From a virus: 46,973 nucleotides of DNA. The notes below the pieces were generated by a model. That model saw only the letters and a program-made list of their open reading frames with translations. It was not told where the DNA came from and did no database searches. A program made the position numbers and the translations under genes. The stretch's first letter is position 1. Each line of letters begins with the position of its first letter. Positions 33,902 to 40,916 of this stretch are shown here, piece by piece. The DNA lies in the IMG/VR virus record IMGVR_UViG_3300048914_000039, positions 1-46,973 of that record. One strand, 5' to 3'.

Positions 33902-35386
33902 TTATGCGGCGTTTTCATTATTACCAGTACTAGCGTCTTTAGGTCCGGGCTTTTTGGCCGTTCCCTCCCCGGCTGTCTGCATGCCTTCACCTGCATTACT
34001 AGATTCCATAGTGAACTCAAGGTCTTCAACCTTCGTATCTTCAGGGAACTCTTCAACACCGATTGCCTTACGAAGCCGATTGATCGTCTTAATATCTTTG
34101 ACAATCAGACCTATCGAGCCAGAACGTTGAATAATCTTGCCCAATTCATCAGCAGACATTTCAGAGATGTCGCCCGGAACAAACTTAGGAAGACGTTCAA
34201 GACTCCAAGAGTTGAGTTTAAAAAGTTGGGGGATAAGGTCGTTGTTCAGGACATCGGCGATTTCGTTCAGACGATGACTCATTGCGAGCGACACAAGATT
34301 TGTGTTAGAATCAGCAAGAGAGAACGAGCCAAGTTCAGTAACATCTTTAAGGATGTCGACACCCAACGCAGCGTAAATTTCATCGTGATAGCGCTTAATG
34401 ACATTATCAATGTTCGCACCATTCACACCCTTCTTTTCCAGAAGGCTGATGTCGAAAAGGTCTTGCTTGCTCACTTCGTCAATACGACGAGGGAAGATGA
34501 TGCCTTTGTTTGTACCTGCTTGAATCGTGTCCAGAAGCTTCTGGCAAGCTGTGTAAACAGCTTTCATATCGTCTGGTGCGTCTGCTGCCATGTACTCTGG
34601 CGGAAGTCGCAAGAGTGGAAGTCCGTTGGATTCTTTAGCAATGCCAAGCAGTTCTTGATCGCGAAGCATGTCAAGCTGCTTCCACGCCTTGTACGCACCT
34701 TTCAGGATAGAGTTACCAGTGGGGTCGCCCTTTGTGGCGTCAGCAGTGAAGAGTAAAAACTTCTCACGTTTAATTGGGATAAGGCCATGCTCGTTAGCTT
34801 GGCTCTGGAACATTGCGCCATATTCAAGGTTGGTGATAGACTGCTCGCATCCAAGCAATTCGCGACCATCTTCAGAGAATGTCCAGCGTGCGATAGTGTC
34901 TTGTCCACGAGGGGAGAGCTTGCGAATGCCCACCAAACCATCATTAAACTTGCTGCCGTTCTTATAGAGTCGGCGACGAAACACTTTTTCTTCTACAGCG
35001 AAGCCGTACGAGAGATATGTGATAACATCAGAGAGGAAAGCAGGCCAGCTATGCTCCATGTCGTCCATGCAGGACTGGATAAACTTGGCACGCTCTTTAT
35101 CTTGTTCTGTAGCGTCCTCTGGAGGCTGTACACACCATTTCACACGAGAGAGAAGCATTCGATATGTATTGAATGCCGATGCAATCACTGCATCGTTCAT
35201 CATTTCTCGCACTGTGCGGTAGAAATTAGGCCAGTGGAAGGCGCGCTGGGGATCGTCGATTACTTTGCCCCACACGCTGCGCAAACCTACGAAGCCTTGC
35301 TCTCCTAACGAAATTCTTGGAACGGGCATGCCGTCATCAGCCGCAAGAGCAGCAGCCGAATTGTCTTTTGGCTTTTTAGCTGCCAT
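33902..35386 (-). CDS. Portal protein
   Basis: 494 residues with the portal pattern: an N-terminal wing (FHWPNFYRTVREMMNDAVIA, WCVQPPEDATEQD), helices around DVITYLSYGFAVEEKVFRRR, and the long stem/crown part. An Ala/Gly/Pro-rich C-terminal tail (GEGMQTAGEGTAKKPGPKDA) is probably disordered. It lies after the large terminase and before the protease. It has a promoter directly upstream and an AAGGAG site. Confidence 0.93.
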   Translation of the reverse strand: MAAKKPKDNSAAALAADDGMPVPRISLGEQGFVGLRSVWGKVIDDPQRAFHWPNFYRTVREMMNDAVIASAFNTYRMLLSRVKWCVQPPEDATEQDKERAKFIQSCMDDMEHSWPAFLSDVITYLSYGFAVEEKVFRRRLYKNGSKFNDGLVGIRKLSPRGQDTIARWTFSEDGRELLGCEQSITNLEYGAMFQSQANEHGLIPIKREKFLLFTADATKGDPTGNSILKGAYKAWKQLDMLRDQELLGIAKESNGLPLLRLPPEYMAADAPDDMKAVYTACQKLLDTIQAGTNKGIIFPRRIDEVSKQDLFDISLLEKKGVNGANIDNVIKRYHDEIYAALGVDILKDVTELGSFSLADSNTNLVSLAMSHRLNEIADVLNNDLIPQLFKLNSWSLERLPKFVPGDISEMSADELGKIIQRSGSIGLIVKDIKTINRLRKAIGVEEFPEDTKVEDLEFTMESSNAGEGMQTAGEGTAKKPGPKDASTGNNENAA

Positions 35387-35414
35387 TTGTGCTCCTTTTT
35401 ATTTACTAAAACGA

Positions 35415-35443
35415 ATAATAACATTGAGTAACAGTCTTGTCAA
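35415..35443 (-). promoter_or_regulatory. Leftward late promoter for portal and head genes
   Basis: On the minus strand: TTGACA, AAGA at the spacer start, 17 bp ending in TGT, TATTAT followed by T. Placed between the large terminase and portal genes, it gives head genes extra transcription independent of the terminase. Confidence 0.82.
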
Positions 35444-35473
35444 CTTTGTGGCACTATTCGGATTATTGTGGTA

Positions 35474-36910
35474 TTATAGGGAGGGGATTGGTGAGGGTTG
35501 AGTGTTTACAGAGAGAGTAAATGATGGAATTGTTATCTGCTTCATAACAGCCTTGCACGCAGTGGCAGTCGCATCCCACATATCATCCTTCTGATTTCTG
35601 TTGCCGTCGATATAATCCTCAAGCTCGTTGAACCACATTTCATTCCACTCGCCGCGAACCACCCTGACTAATCCTGCTTCAGCTAGGGAGAGGAAAGGCT
35701 GCATCCTAGAGAGTTTGCCAGAGTGGCCTGTTACTACCTCTGTGCGGGCGTCTACGCCGTTCTCCACAAGAGTTTTAATGAAGAACATATTAGCTGCGGC
35801 ACCTGCTGCGCCGGGGTCTTTCGGGATGAATACCGGAACCTGCTGCCCTAATTCATCTCTGTCCTTAATAGCACAACGGGCTACTTCCTCCAGAACACCG
35901 TGTGTAAGCTTCCTGTATCGCTCGACATGCTCTACATAATAGAACCCGTCTTTACCTTTAGACACTCGTACAGTTGCCGTCCAGTCGGGATTAGGATTAC
36001 TTTCAGATCGAAGTGTGCTTGCTAAATCCATTCCACGTGCGCGATTACTAACCTGCATAGGAACTTTATCGACAATCTCACACCAATCTCGTTTAAAATA
36101 ACCAGAGGACTCTTCCTTGGCAAACCACGATCCAAGCAACAAACGCTCACGCTCAACACGCTTAAGGTTCTCAAGACGAGCCACGTATCCGGGGTTGAGC
36201 ACCTTCATACGAGGGTTGTCCCGAATAGTGGCGCTGATAAACGTATAGCTCTGTGGACGTACGCCCGGATAAGTTTCAATCAGTTCTTCTTTGGTATCAG
36301 CAAAAACCATCGTACCGTTGTATGAAGCGTAGTAACGCTCAACGCCAGAACGCTCGGGAATCGGAATACCCGTCTCTTGGTCAAGATACCAATTCACGAA
36401 TGGCATCAGGTGCGAGTCTCGACGCGGGTTACAGGTTGCGATAAGCTGATGCGGCCCTTTGGCCTGAGAACGAATACGAGACTCAAGATATCGAATCTGC
36501 ACGTCCGTGTGGTTCTGTGCCTCGTCAAATACGACTAGGGAGAATTGTCCACCGTCGTAGTTAGAAATATCTCTATCTGCACCACAAACTTTGAACTGCA
36601 CCTGCGCCCCGCTAGGAAAAACTGCGGTCATTTGTGGGTGCGTCTTAAACTTCGCACCAAATTGTTTCCACATCTTCTCAGCTTCTTGGTACAATCCCCC
36701 TGCCTGAGAAAGTTGCGTAGAAGTTTCGCGGATAAAAACCGCACGGAAATTTGGATCGTCCTTGTACTTAAGTACCAACAAAAGCGCTTGGTGGGATTTC
36801 CCACAACCAGCGCCGCCGCCAAAGATGATATAATTAGACTTGCAGTCTAGGAAGCGCTTGTGTGTAGGTGAGTCTGGACCAAGCACTATCTTCTGTTTTT
36901 TATTAGTCAT
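35474..36910 (-). CDS. Terminase large subunit
   Basis: About 478 residues. The ATPase domain has Walker A GGGAGCGKS (residues 31-39), the adenine-motif region RAVFIRETSTQLSQ, Walker B LVVFDEA (Asp129/Glu130) and the coupling segment LIATCNPRRD. The nuclease domain has acidic residues in ARGMDLASTL and in the closing QKDDMWDATATAC. It pumps DNA into the head and cuts it. I start at ATG 36910 with AAGGG before it; the frame extends to 36943 without support. Confidence 0.95.
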   Translation of the reverse strand: MTNKKQKIVLGPDSPTHKRFLDCKSNYIIFGGGAGCGKSHQALLLVLKYKDDPNFRAVFIRETSTQLSQAGGLYQEAEKMWKQFGAKFKTHPQMTAVFPSGAQVQFKVCGADRDISNYDGGQFSLVVFDEAQNHTDVQIRYLESRIRSQAKGPHQLIATCNPRRDSHLMPFVNWYLDQETGIPIPERSGVERYYASYNGTMVFADTKEELIETYPGVRPQSYTFISATIRDNPRMKVLNPGYVARLENLKRVERERLLLGSWFAKEESSGYFKRDWCEIVDKVPMQVSNRARGMDLASTLRSESNPNPDWTATVRVSKGKDGFYYVEHVERYRKLTHGVLEEVARCAIKDRDELGQQVPVFIPKDPGAAGAAANMFFIKTLVENGVDARTEVVTGHSGKLSRMQPFLSLAEAGLVRVVRGEWNEMWFNELEDYIDGNRNQKDDMWDATATACKAVMKQITIPSFTLSVNTQPSPIPSL

Positions 36911-36923
36911 AGTGCCCTTAATA

Positions 36924-36962
36924 TAAACAACAAAAAGCCACACAGCATTTCTGCCGTGCAGC
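36924..36962 (-). terminator. Strong rho-independent terminator before the large terminase gene
   Basis: Eleven-bp stem GCTGCACGGCA / TGCTGTGTGGC (three G-T wobbles) with a GAAA tetraloop, then TTTTTGTTGTTT. It ends 14 bases before the terminase ATG and would stop most leftward transcripts arriving from the tRNA region or the candidate RNA. Confidence 0.85.
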
Positions 36963-37094
36963 CTCCTATAAATTGGTGAGTGGGCGCCACGCTACCTTGC
37001 CCCACTTCTCTAGCGTCCATACTGACGCCCTCAGCCTCTTGCCCGCTTTCGCGGTTATGCCCAATCGGAGCAAAGTCCCTCTAGGCAAATTATT
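36930..37094 (-). ncRNA. Candidate ~165-nt structured RNA just upstream of the large terminase gene
   Basis: No gene of normal size fits here. Read leftward, the region has a TATAAT (37101-37106) followed by a chain of stems: TGCCTA / TGGGCA (37082-37087 with 37058-37063), CCGC-GAAA-GCGG (37043-37054), GCGTC-N6-GACGC (37013-37028), AGTGGGC pairing with GCCC-C-ACT (36979-37006), and a strong terminator. The whole looks like a self-contained small RNA. No good -35 is visible, and I match it to no known RNA family. A 37-codon ORF (36907-37020) is an alternative reading. Confidence 0.4.
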
Positions 37095-37108
37095 ACGTGT
37101 ATTATAGG

Positions 37109-37357
37109 TCAGCCCACGTTGGCTTCTTGACCGTCCGACGATGGTGCTACAACCAGATTCTGTACAGAGCCATCAGCTTGCTTCAGCCCACAATATTGAC
37201 AACGCATCTCGACATCTCGTGGACACTTGATACAAGTTTTGTCTTTCTTACCGAAGATTGCATCGAAATTACTATAATACTTATCCCAACCAGTTCCACG
37301 CGGGCGTGACCCCTTACCTGCGTCCGCATAAAATGTCTTAGTATTGTTATCACTCAT
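37109..37357 (-). CDS. Small hypothetical protein with a CxxC...CxxC zinc-ribbon-like core
   Basis: 82 residues. The core DKTCIKCPRDVEMRCQYCG has two CxxC pairs, suggesting a zinc-bound fold, preceded by a basic segment (AGKGSRPRGTGWDKYYSNFD). Start ATG 37357 lies one base after the endonuclease stop, with GGAG nine bases before it. Its place among terminase genes suggests a DNA-binding packaging or transcription accessory, but nothing in the sequence proves it. Confidence 0.65.
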   Translation of the reverse strand: MSDNNTKTFYADAGKGSRPRGTGWDKYYSNFDAIFGKKDKTCIKCPRDVEMRCQYCGLKQADGSVQNLVVAPSSDGQEANVG

Positions 37358-37358
37358 A

Positions 37359-37946
37359 CTATGGCTCCACAACATATTTCATTAATGCCAAATAGCACTC
37401 ATCAGATATCCTACCAACGTATCTGCCAGCAACCTCTTTGACTTGTTTCTCTTTTCTCGTTTTATACGCTTGAAATGCGATTTCTGGAGTGTCGTAGTAT
37501 CCAATATGTGTTGCTATACCGTCTACACGAATAGATGCCCTAAACTTCTCTCTGCGCTTATTCCAAGCGACTCCCACGGGGTAAATGCCTTTGTTAGACT
37601 TGTTATGAGTAAACAACGAATTAATTTGTGTGGGCACAAACACACAAGTGTCGGGAGAGTAGACCTTTCGCCCTTTACCCAAAATGTCTTTATCGATGTG
37701 CCATCCGTCCTCAAGATAACCTTTTTGGTAATTAGCCCAATCAGCAAATTCTGCAAAATCCTTGAAACCTACTGTACAACCTTCGTAGTTCGGATTGTTC
37801 TTGCGAAAATAGGTATCTTCTGTACCTCTACGACGTAACGCTTGCCAAAAATTTCCTGCTCGGGTCAGCATTTGCACACCGTTGATCGATTTTGACTGCA
37901 CCCATGCCCCAAGCTCATCCTTGAAGTCTTCAATAGTTCTCTTCAT
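37359..37946 (-). CDS. Homing endonuclease of the AP2/HNH-related type
   Basis: 195 residues from ATG 37946 (AGGAATAAAA before it); the frame stays open to 38063 through a hairpin-rich non-coding stretch, which I exclude. The central part (YEGCTVGFKDFAEFADWANY ... GRKVYSPDTCVFVP) is like the nuclease core of phage AP2-type homing proteins, and the end (AWNKRREKFRASIRVDG...THIGYYDTPEIAFQAYK) is an AP2-like DNA-binding domain. It is clearly paralogous to the protein at 45643-46542. Confidence 0.82.
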   Translation of the reverse strand: MKRTIEDFKDELGAWVQSKSINGVQMLTRAGNFWQALRRRGTEDTYFRKNNPNYEGCTVGFKDFAEFADWANYQKGYLEDGWHIDKDILGKGRKVYSPDTCVFVPTQINSLFTHNKSNKGIYPVGVAWNKRREKFRASIRVDGIATHIGYYDTPEIAFQAYKTRKEKQVKEVAGRYVGRISDECYLALMKYVVEP

Positions 37947-38099
37947 TTTTATTCCTGTCTGAATATTATTGGTGTAGGCTATCCACTGAGACAGCAGTGG
38001 AAGGTGTTGCAACACGGTTCGCTCTACGTTGAATGCCGTCTTTCCGGCTGTCAACCTGTGCAAGCAGGATTTGATCTTCAGGTAGCGACCTTCAGATTC
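37947..38099 (-). other. Run of five short hairpins between tRNA-Gly and the endonuclease gene
   Basis: Within 109 bp lie AGGT-CGCT-ACCT (38080-38091), CCTG-N6-CAGG (38055-38068), GCCG-N6-CGGC (38035-38048), the palindrome GTGTTGCAACAC (38004-38015) and CCACTG-N6-CAGTGG (37983-38000). They are spaced every 20-30 nt. No tRNA or gene is recognisable. Confidence 0.5.
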
Positions 38100-38175
38100 T
38101 GGAGCGGGATGTCGGTTACGATCCGACTACCTCTTACTTGGAAGGAAAGCGCTCTGCCGATTGAGCTAATCCCGC
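38100..38175 (-). tRNA. tRNA-Gly (anticodon TCC)
   Basis: 76 nt including a coded CCA. Acceptor GCGGGAT / ATCCCGC, D stem GCTC / GAGC, anticodon loop CTTCCAA (TCC, Gly), T stem GTCGG / CCGAC. Odd points: a T-T mismatch in the anticodon stem and an ATCGTAA T-loop in place of the usual TTCRANN. Confidence 0.88.
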
Positions 38176-38334
38176 ATTAATAGGGTGCCTCGCTGTAGCT
38201 ACGAGGACTTTGGCGATAGACCGGGTATTCAGCCCGTCACTATCTACCGCTACGACTTGTACGTATTCACAGCGTTTTGTGTGACAGCCTCGAATCATGC
38301 CGAGGTGACTAAGCTCGGTCTTCGCTACACTTTC
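38176..38334 (-). other. 159-bp structured spacer between the two tRNAs, possible tRNA relic
   Basis: Too long for a normal spacer and no complete tRNA fits. It contains GATAG-TGA-CGGG-loop CTGAATA-CCCG-GT-CTATC (an anticodon-arm-like hairpin with a GAA triplet), TACG-TACAAGT-CGTA, CGCTGTG pairing with TACAGCG, and CCTCG-N8-CGAGG. The 3' end of tRNA-Thr (GCGAGGCACC) is repeated exactly next to tRNA-Gly (38184-38193). Confidence 0.45.
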
Positions 38335-38408
38335 TGGTGCCTCGCAACTGAATTGAACAGTTGATGCCGGGTTACAAAGCCGGAGTTATACCACTTAACT
38401 AGCAAGGC
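38335..38408 (-). tRNA. tRNA-Thr (anticodon TGT)
   Basis: 74 nt with coded CCA. Acceptor GCCTTGC / GCGAGGC (one G-T), D stem GTTA / TAAC, anticodon loop TTTGTAA (TGT, Thr), T stem AACTG / CAGTT with T-loop TTCAATT. The top anticodon-stem pair is C-C. Confidence 0.88.
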
Positions 38409-38598
38409 AAAAATCATTTTAGGAGGCACTCAATCCCGCAAATCTTCCGAGGAGGGGCAGCGTCATTGCAGAAGAATGCCTTCTAAAACGGCCTCTTGTG
38501 AAAGCCGATTGCCAATTCTGAAAGAGCTAAAGGCGTGCTCTAAATATTGATGCACCTGATGGAGTGGTGTGTCAGTGCGTTCAATCTCAACAAAACAA
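38409..38598 (-). other. ~190-nt structured leader between the stable-RNA promoter and tRNA-Thr
   Basis: It follows a strong promoter and precedes tRNA-Thr. Stems seen: GCACTGA / TCAGGTGC with one bulge (38553-38579), AGAGC-N9-GCTCT (38525-38543), CGGC / GCCG near 38490-38508, and a long pairing of TTAGAAGGCA (38478-38487) with TGCCTCCTAA (38420-38429), nine of ten bases. No tRNA T-loop is present, so it is either a separate RNA or decayed tRNAs. Confidence 0.4.
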
Positions 38599-38627
38599 AT
38601 TGTAGCAGCAGATTAGATTCTTGTCAA
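38599..38627 (-). promoter_or_regulatory. Leftward promoter of the tRNA / stable-RNA cluster
   Basis: On the minus strand: TTGACA, AAGA at the spacer start, 17 bp ending in TGC, TACAAT followed by T. The -35 overlaps the stop codon of the gene at 38624, so it reads directly into the RNA cluster. Confidence 0.85.
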
Positions 38628-38995
38628 ATCTTATTTACGTTACCCATATCTACAACTTGAACGTCCTGCGCAAACTCTGGTGAAATGTTGTCAAAATCCA
38701 ACGCTGGAGTATTGTCATCATCTGCCGTACTACCCTGCCCGATAAGACCTGTCACTTTAATATCCAGCAACATTGCTTTAATCTCGTCAGCCCTTTGAGC
38801 CTCTGCACTATCCATGTAGAACTTCAGCAGCTTCTCAGCAGCGATCATCCGTACACGCTCGTCCTCGCTAGACAGCCCTGCTTCCAGCACTTCCACAGCC
38901 TTCTTACTAATCTTATTAAGCTGCTTCACCAGCTTCGCAAGCTCGTGAGCCTTCTTAAATAGTGGCTTTGGCGTTGCACTCACCACATCAGTCAT
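38624..38995 (-). CDS. Helical protein, possible terminase small subunit
   Basis: 123 residues, almost all helical: KKAHELAKLVKQLNKISKKA then LSSEDERVRMIAAEKLLKFY, with an acidic tail (STADDDNTPALDFDNISPEF). Size, first position in the late operon and a helical oligomerisation-like segment fit a small terminase, though I see no clear HTH, so the assignment is inference. Start ATG 38995 has AAGGAGG before it; upstream in-frame sequence overlaps the late promoter. Confidence 0.6.
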   Translation of the reverse strand: MTDVVSATPKPLFKKAHELAKLVKQLNKISKKAVEVLEAGLSSEDERVRMIAAEKLLKFYMDSAEAQRADEIKAMLLDIKVTGLIGQGSTADDDNTPALDFDNISPEFAQDVQVVDMGNVNKI

Positions 38996-39025
38996 GCTAC
39001 CCTCCTTAAAATTCTTAACAGGCAA

Positions 39026-39054
39026 ATCATAGCACTTGTCACTATTCTTGTCAA
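39026..39054 (-). promoter_or_regulatory. Leftward late promoter at the early/late junction
   Basis: On the minus strand: TTGACA, AAGA, 17 bp ending in TGC, TATGAT followed by T. It drives the gene at 38624-38995 and abuts the rightward early promoter, the two -35 boxes being only nine bases apart. Confidence 0.82.
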
Positions 39055-39063
39055 TTTTAGGGC

Positions 39064-39092
39064 TTGACAGCAACGCCAACAGACTCTACAAT
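39064..39092 (+). promoter_or_regulatory. Rightward early promoter at the early/late junction
   Basis: TTGACA (39064-39069), 17 bp, TACAAT (39087-39092). Opens the operon of five small genes from 39124 to 40089. Confidence 0.85.
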
Positions 39093-39123
39093 TCACTCAC
39101 AACCAACTTTCAAGGAGGAAACA

Positions 39124-39297
39124 ATGCTTAAAAATGTCAAGATGTACTACCGTGAAAACGGTAAGATGGTTTGCGTCAATCTCGACTATGCGGACAGCTA
39201 CAATCGTGCTATCTGGTGTGTACGAGAGCAAGTGCTTGGCTGTACTGACAACTGGTTTGATGTCAAAGGTCCAGTTATGGCTCTGGTGCAGAAATGA
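39124..39297 (+). CDS. Small hypothetical protein
   Basis: 57 residues from ATG 39124 (AAGGAGG eight bases before it); an in-frame start at 39064 would lie within the promoter. Sequence NVKMYYRENGKMVCVNLDYA then REQVLGCTDNWFD suggests a compact alpha/beta fold. No family recognised. The stop overlaps the next start (ATGA). Confidence 0.75.
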   Translation: MLKNVKMYYRENGKMVCVNLDYADSYNRAIWCVREQVLGCTDNWFDVKGPVMALVQK

Positions 39298-39473
39298 ACG
39301 AGCTTGACCACTACATTGAAGAAGTAGAGCGGCACGAACAGAATCTTGCAGATTTTGAAGACTTACGCTTCGCAGAGATTTTTCTGACTGATAAGGAGAA
39401 TAAAAGTGAAAGGATTGCCCTACAAGGACACGTTCGCAGCAAAAGGAAGCGCACTGTACGAAGCGCTAACTGA
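39294..39473 (+). CDS. Small hypothetical protein
   Basis: 59 residues, start overlapping the previous stop (ATGA). An acidic helical first half (MNELDHYIEEVERHEQNLAD) and a strongly basic end (GHVRSKRKRTVRSAN) suggest nucleic-acid or protein binding. Its 3' third overlaps the next gene in another frame. Confidence 0.6.
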   Translation: MNELDHYIEEVERHEQNLADFEDLRFAEIFLTDKENKSERIALQGHVRSKRKRTVRSAN

Positions 39474-39564
39474 GAAAGACATGGCGAAAGCTAAGAAAAT
39501 TTACGACGACACAACACAGAGATTTTATCAACTTTATAACAACTTTTTTAAGGAGAAACAATGA
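39406..39564 (+). CDS. Small hypothetical protein, GTG start
   Basis: 52 residues from GTG 39406, with AAGGAG eight bases upstream. Helical and charged (ALTEKDMAKAKKIYDDTTQR). It overlaps 68 bases of the preceding gene and its stop overlaps the next start (ATGA), so coupling on both sides supports it. Confidence 0.6.
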   Translation: MKGLPYKDTFAAKGSALYEALTEKDMAKAKKIYDDTTQRFYQLYNNFFKEKQ

Positions 39565-39878
39565 GCGACATCATCGAAACTGAAATCAAAGAAGGTGCAA
39601 CCGAGTACAAAACTATTGTGACGCCAAACTTCCACGAAGTTGCAGAGGAAATTGCACGCCATGTGGCATACGGTTGGAAGCTTGATCCGAATCGCCCACC
39701 GTTCTACAACTTCTTCCTGTACGAGATTCATCTTATCCGCGATGCTCGCACTATCGCAGCTATTAAAGAGACTGTAGATTCTGGACGTGAACCCATCACC
39801 ACGGAGAAGCGTCGCGAAATCATGGCTAATGCGCGTGCTGCTAAGAAGATTAACAAGGGTGCGCAAGATGAAAGTTAA
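39561..39878 (+). CDS. Hypothetical protein
   Basis: 105 residues. The first half is alpha/beta (NFHEVAEEIARHVAYGWKLD), the second a charged helix with basic residues (EKRREIMANARAAKKINKG). AAGGAG lies six bases before the ATG. No family recognised. Confidence 0.75.
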   Translation: MSDIIETEIKEGATEYKTIVTPNFHEVAEEIARHVAYGWKLDPNRPPFYNFFLYEIHLIRDARTIAAIKETVDSGREPITTEKRREIMANARAAKKINKGAQDES

Positions 39879-40089
39879 GTTTGCTAATGCGGAAGTGGAA
39901 ATTTGGAAGCTTCGTAAAGGAACTCCGCTGATGCTTAGTGGCAGTGGAGATATTGTTCACTTGAAGTCCATCGACGCCAACATTGGTAAGAATGGTTTGA
40001 AAGTGTACGGTATTGTGACCTCACATTACGACGGATACGACAAAGAGTTTTCATCCGAGTATTACACTTGGCTTGAACCCCATGATTGA
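39868..40089 (+). CDS. Hypothetical protein
   Basis: 73 residues from ATG 39868 (AAGGGT before it), overlapping the previous gene. Beta-rich (VKFANAEVEIWKLRKGTPLM, GIVTSHYDGYDKEFSSEYYT). No family recognised. It ends within the -35 of the PhoH promoter. Confidence 0.7.
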   Translation: MKVKFANAEVEIWKLRKGTPLMLSGSGDIVHLKSIDANIGKNGLKVYGIVTSHYDGYDKEFSSEYYTWLEPHD

Positions 40090-40114
40090 CAGAAGGCAAC
40101 CGGCATAGTATATT
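40086..40114 (+). promoter_or_regulatory. Promoter of the PhoH - ClpP operon
   Basis: TTGACA (40086-40091), 17 bp, TATATT (40109-40114). The predicted start near 40121 leaves a ~48-nt leader before the PhoH ATG. Confidence 0.8.
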
Positions 40115-40168
40115 GGAGTGTCTAACTTCTTGTTGGGCATTCTATTAACATTTTTACTGAGGATCAAT

Positions 40169-40915
40169 ATGCGCAAAACACATCGCGGACGCAATGCCCA
40201 GCATCCGGTTGAGAAAGAAGAACGTGTGATTAAAGACAAGTTCAAGGAGCAACGCGCAGAAAAACTAGAAGCGAAACCAATCTACCCTCTCAATGATCGC
40301 CAGCGGGAGTATTTTGAGGCTATTCGCGCCAAAGACCTTATCGTCGCTACAGGCTATGCGGGCACCAGCAAGACATTCGTAGCAACAAGCCTTGCAGCAG
40401 ATGCGTTCTACAGGGGTGAATGCCAACGCATTGTCCTTGCACGACCAGCGGTGTCTAACTCGCAGAGTTTGGGTTTTTTCGCAGGCGACTTGAACCAGAA
40501 GATGTCTGTATGGTTGATGCCTCTGCTATCTGTGCTGTATCAGCGCCTTGGTCGCACTGTTGTTGACCTCGCAATCCAAGAAGGTAACATTGTTATGCAG
40601 CCTCTTGAGACTATCAAAGGTATGAGCTACGGCAAAGGCACTTGGGTGATTGCAGACGAGGTGGAAGACTGTACGATTGAAGAAATCAAAAGTATTGTTA
40701 CTCGTAACGGCGGGGCAAAGATGATCTTGTGCGGTGACGTACTTCAGTCTGCACTGCATGAGAAAAGCGGACTTGCAATCTTCGCTGACATTCTCTACAA
40801 CTCACGTCCCCTGCAAGAATACGCCACATTGATCGAGTTTGATTCTTACGACTACATTGTTCGCGGTAAGCTTTGCAAGAGTCTTATTGTAGAATTTGAT
40901 AAGGCGGGGTATTAG
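40169..40915 (+). CDS. PhoH-like ATPase
   Basis: 248 residues. The PhoH P-loop is GYAGTSKTFVATSLA, followed by ARPAVSNSQSLGFFAGDL (the family's R-P-x-V signature), Walker B WVIADEVEDCTIEEIKSIVT, and MILCGDVLQSALHEKSGL. PhoH proteins are predicted RNA/nucleotide-processing ATPases common in phages; their exact job is not settled. Start ATG 40169 follows TGAGGATCAAT; the open frame back to 40118 lies in the leader. Confidence 0.93.
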   Translation: MRKTHRGRNAQHPVEKEERVIKDKFKEQRAEKLEAKPIYPLNDRQREYFEAIRAKDLIVATGYAGTSKTFVATSLAADAFYRGECQRIVLARPAVSNSQSLGFFAGDLNQKMSVWLMPLLSVLYQRLGRTVVDLAIQEGNIVMQPLETIKGMSYGKGTWVIADEVEDCTIEEIKSIVTRNGGAKMILCGDVLQSALHEKSGLAIFADILYNSRPLQEYATLIEFDSYDYIVRGKLCKSLIVEFDKAGY

Positions 40916-40916
40916 C

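Noticed and set aside
36907-37020. 37-codon leftward frame overlapping the terminase start (ATGA)
   Set aside because: The overlap and a GAGGG site are suggestive, but it contains the strong terminator hairpin and its C-terminus is coded by the stem and T tract. I prefer the RNA interpretation, not firmly.
38026-38054. TTGACA on the minus strand within the hairpin array
   Set aside because: No acceptable -10 at 16-18 bp (CAACGT at 17).
37947-38063. N-terminal extension of the AP2-type endonuclease
   Set aside because: The frame is open but the stretch is a hairpin array; ATG 37946 has its own ribosome site and starts the recognisable protein.
38189-38270. Possible tRNA-Phe on the minus strand (loop CTGAATA, triplet GAA)
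   Set aside because: Position 37 is not a purine, there is no T-loop sequence and no matching acceptor stem, so it is at most a relic.
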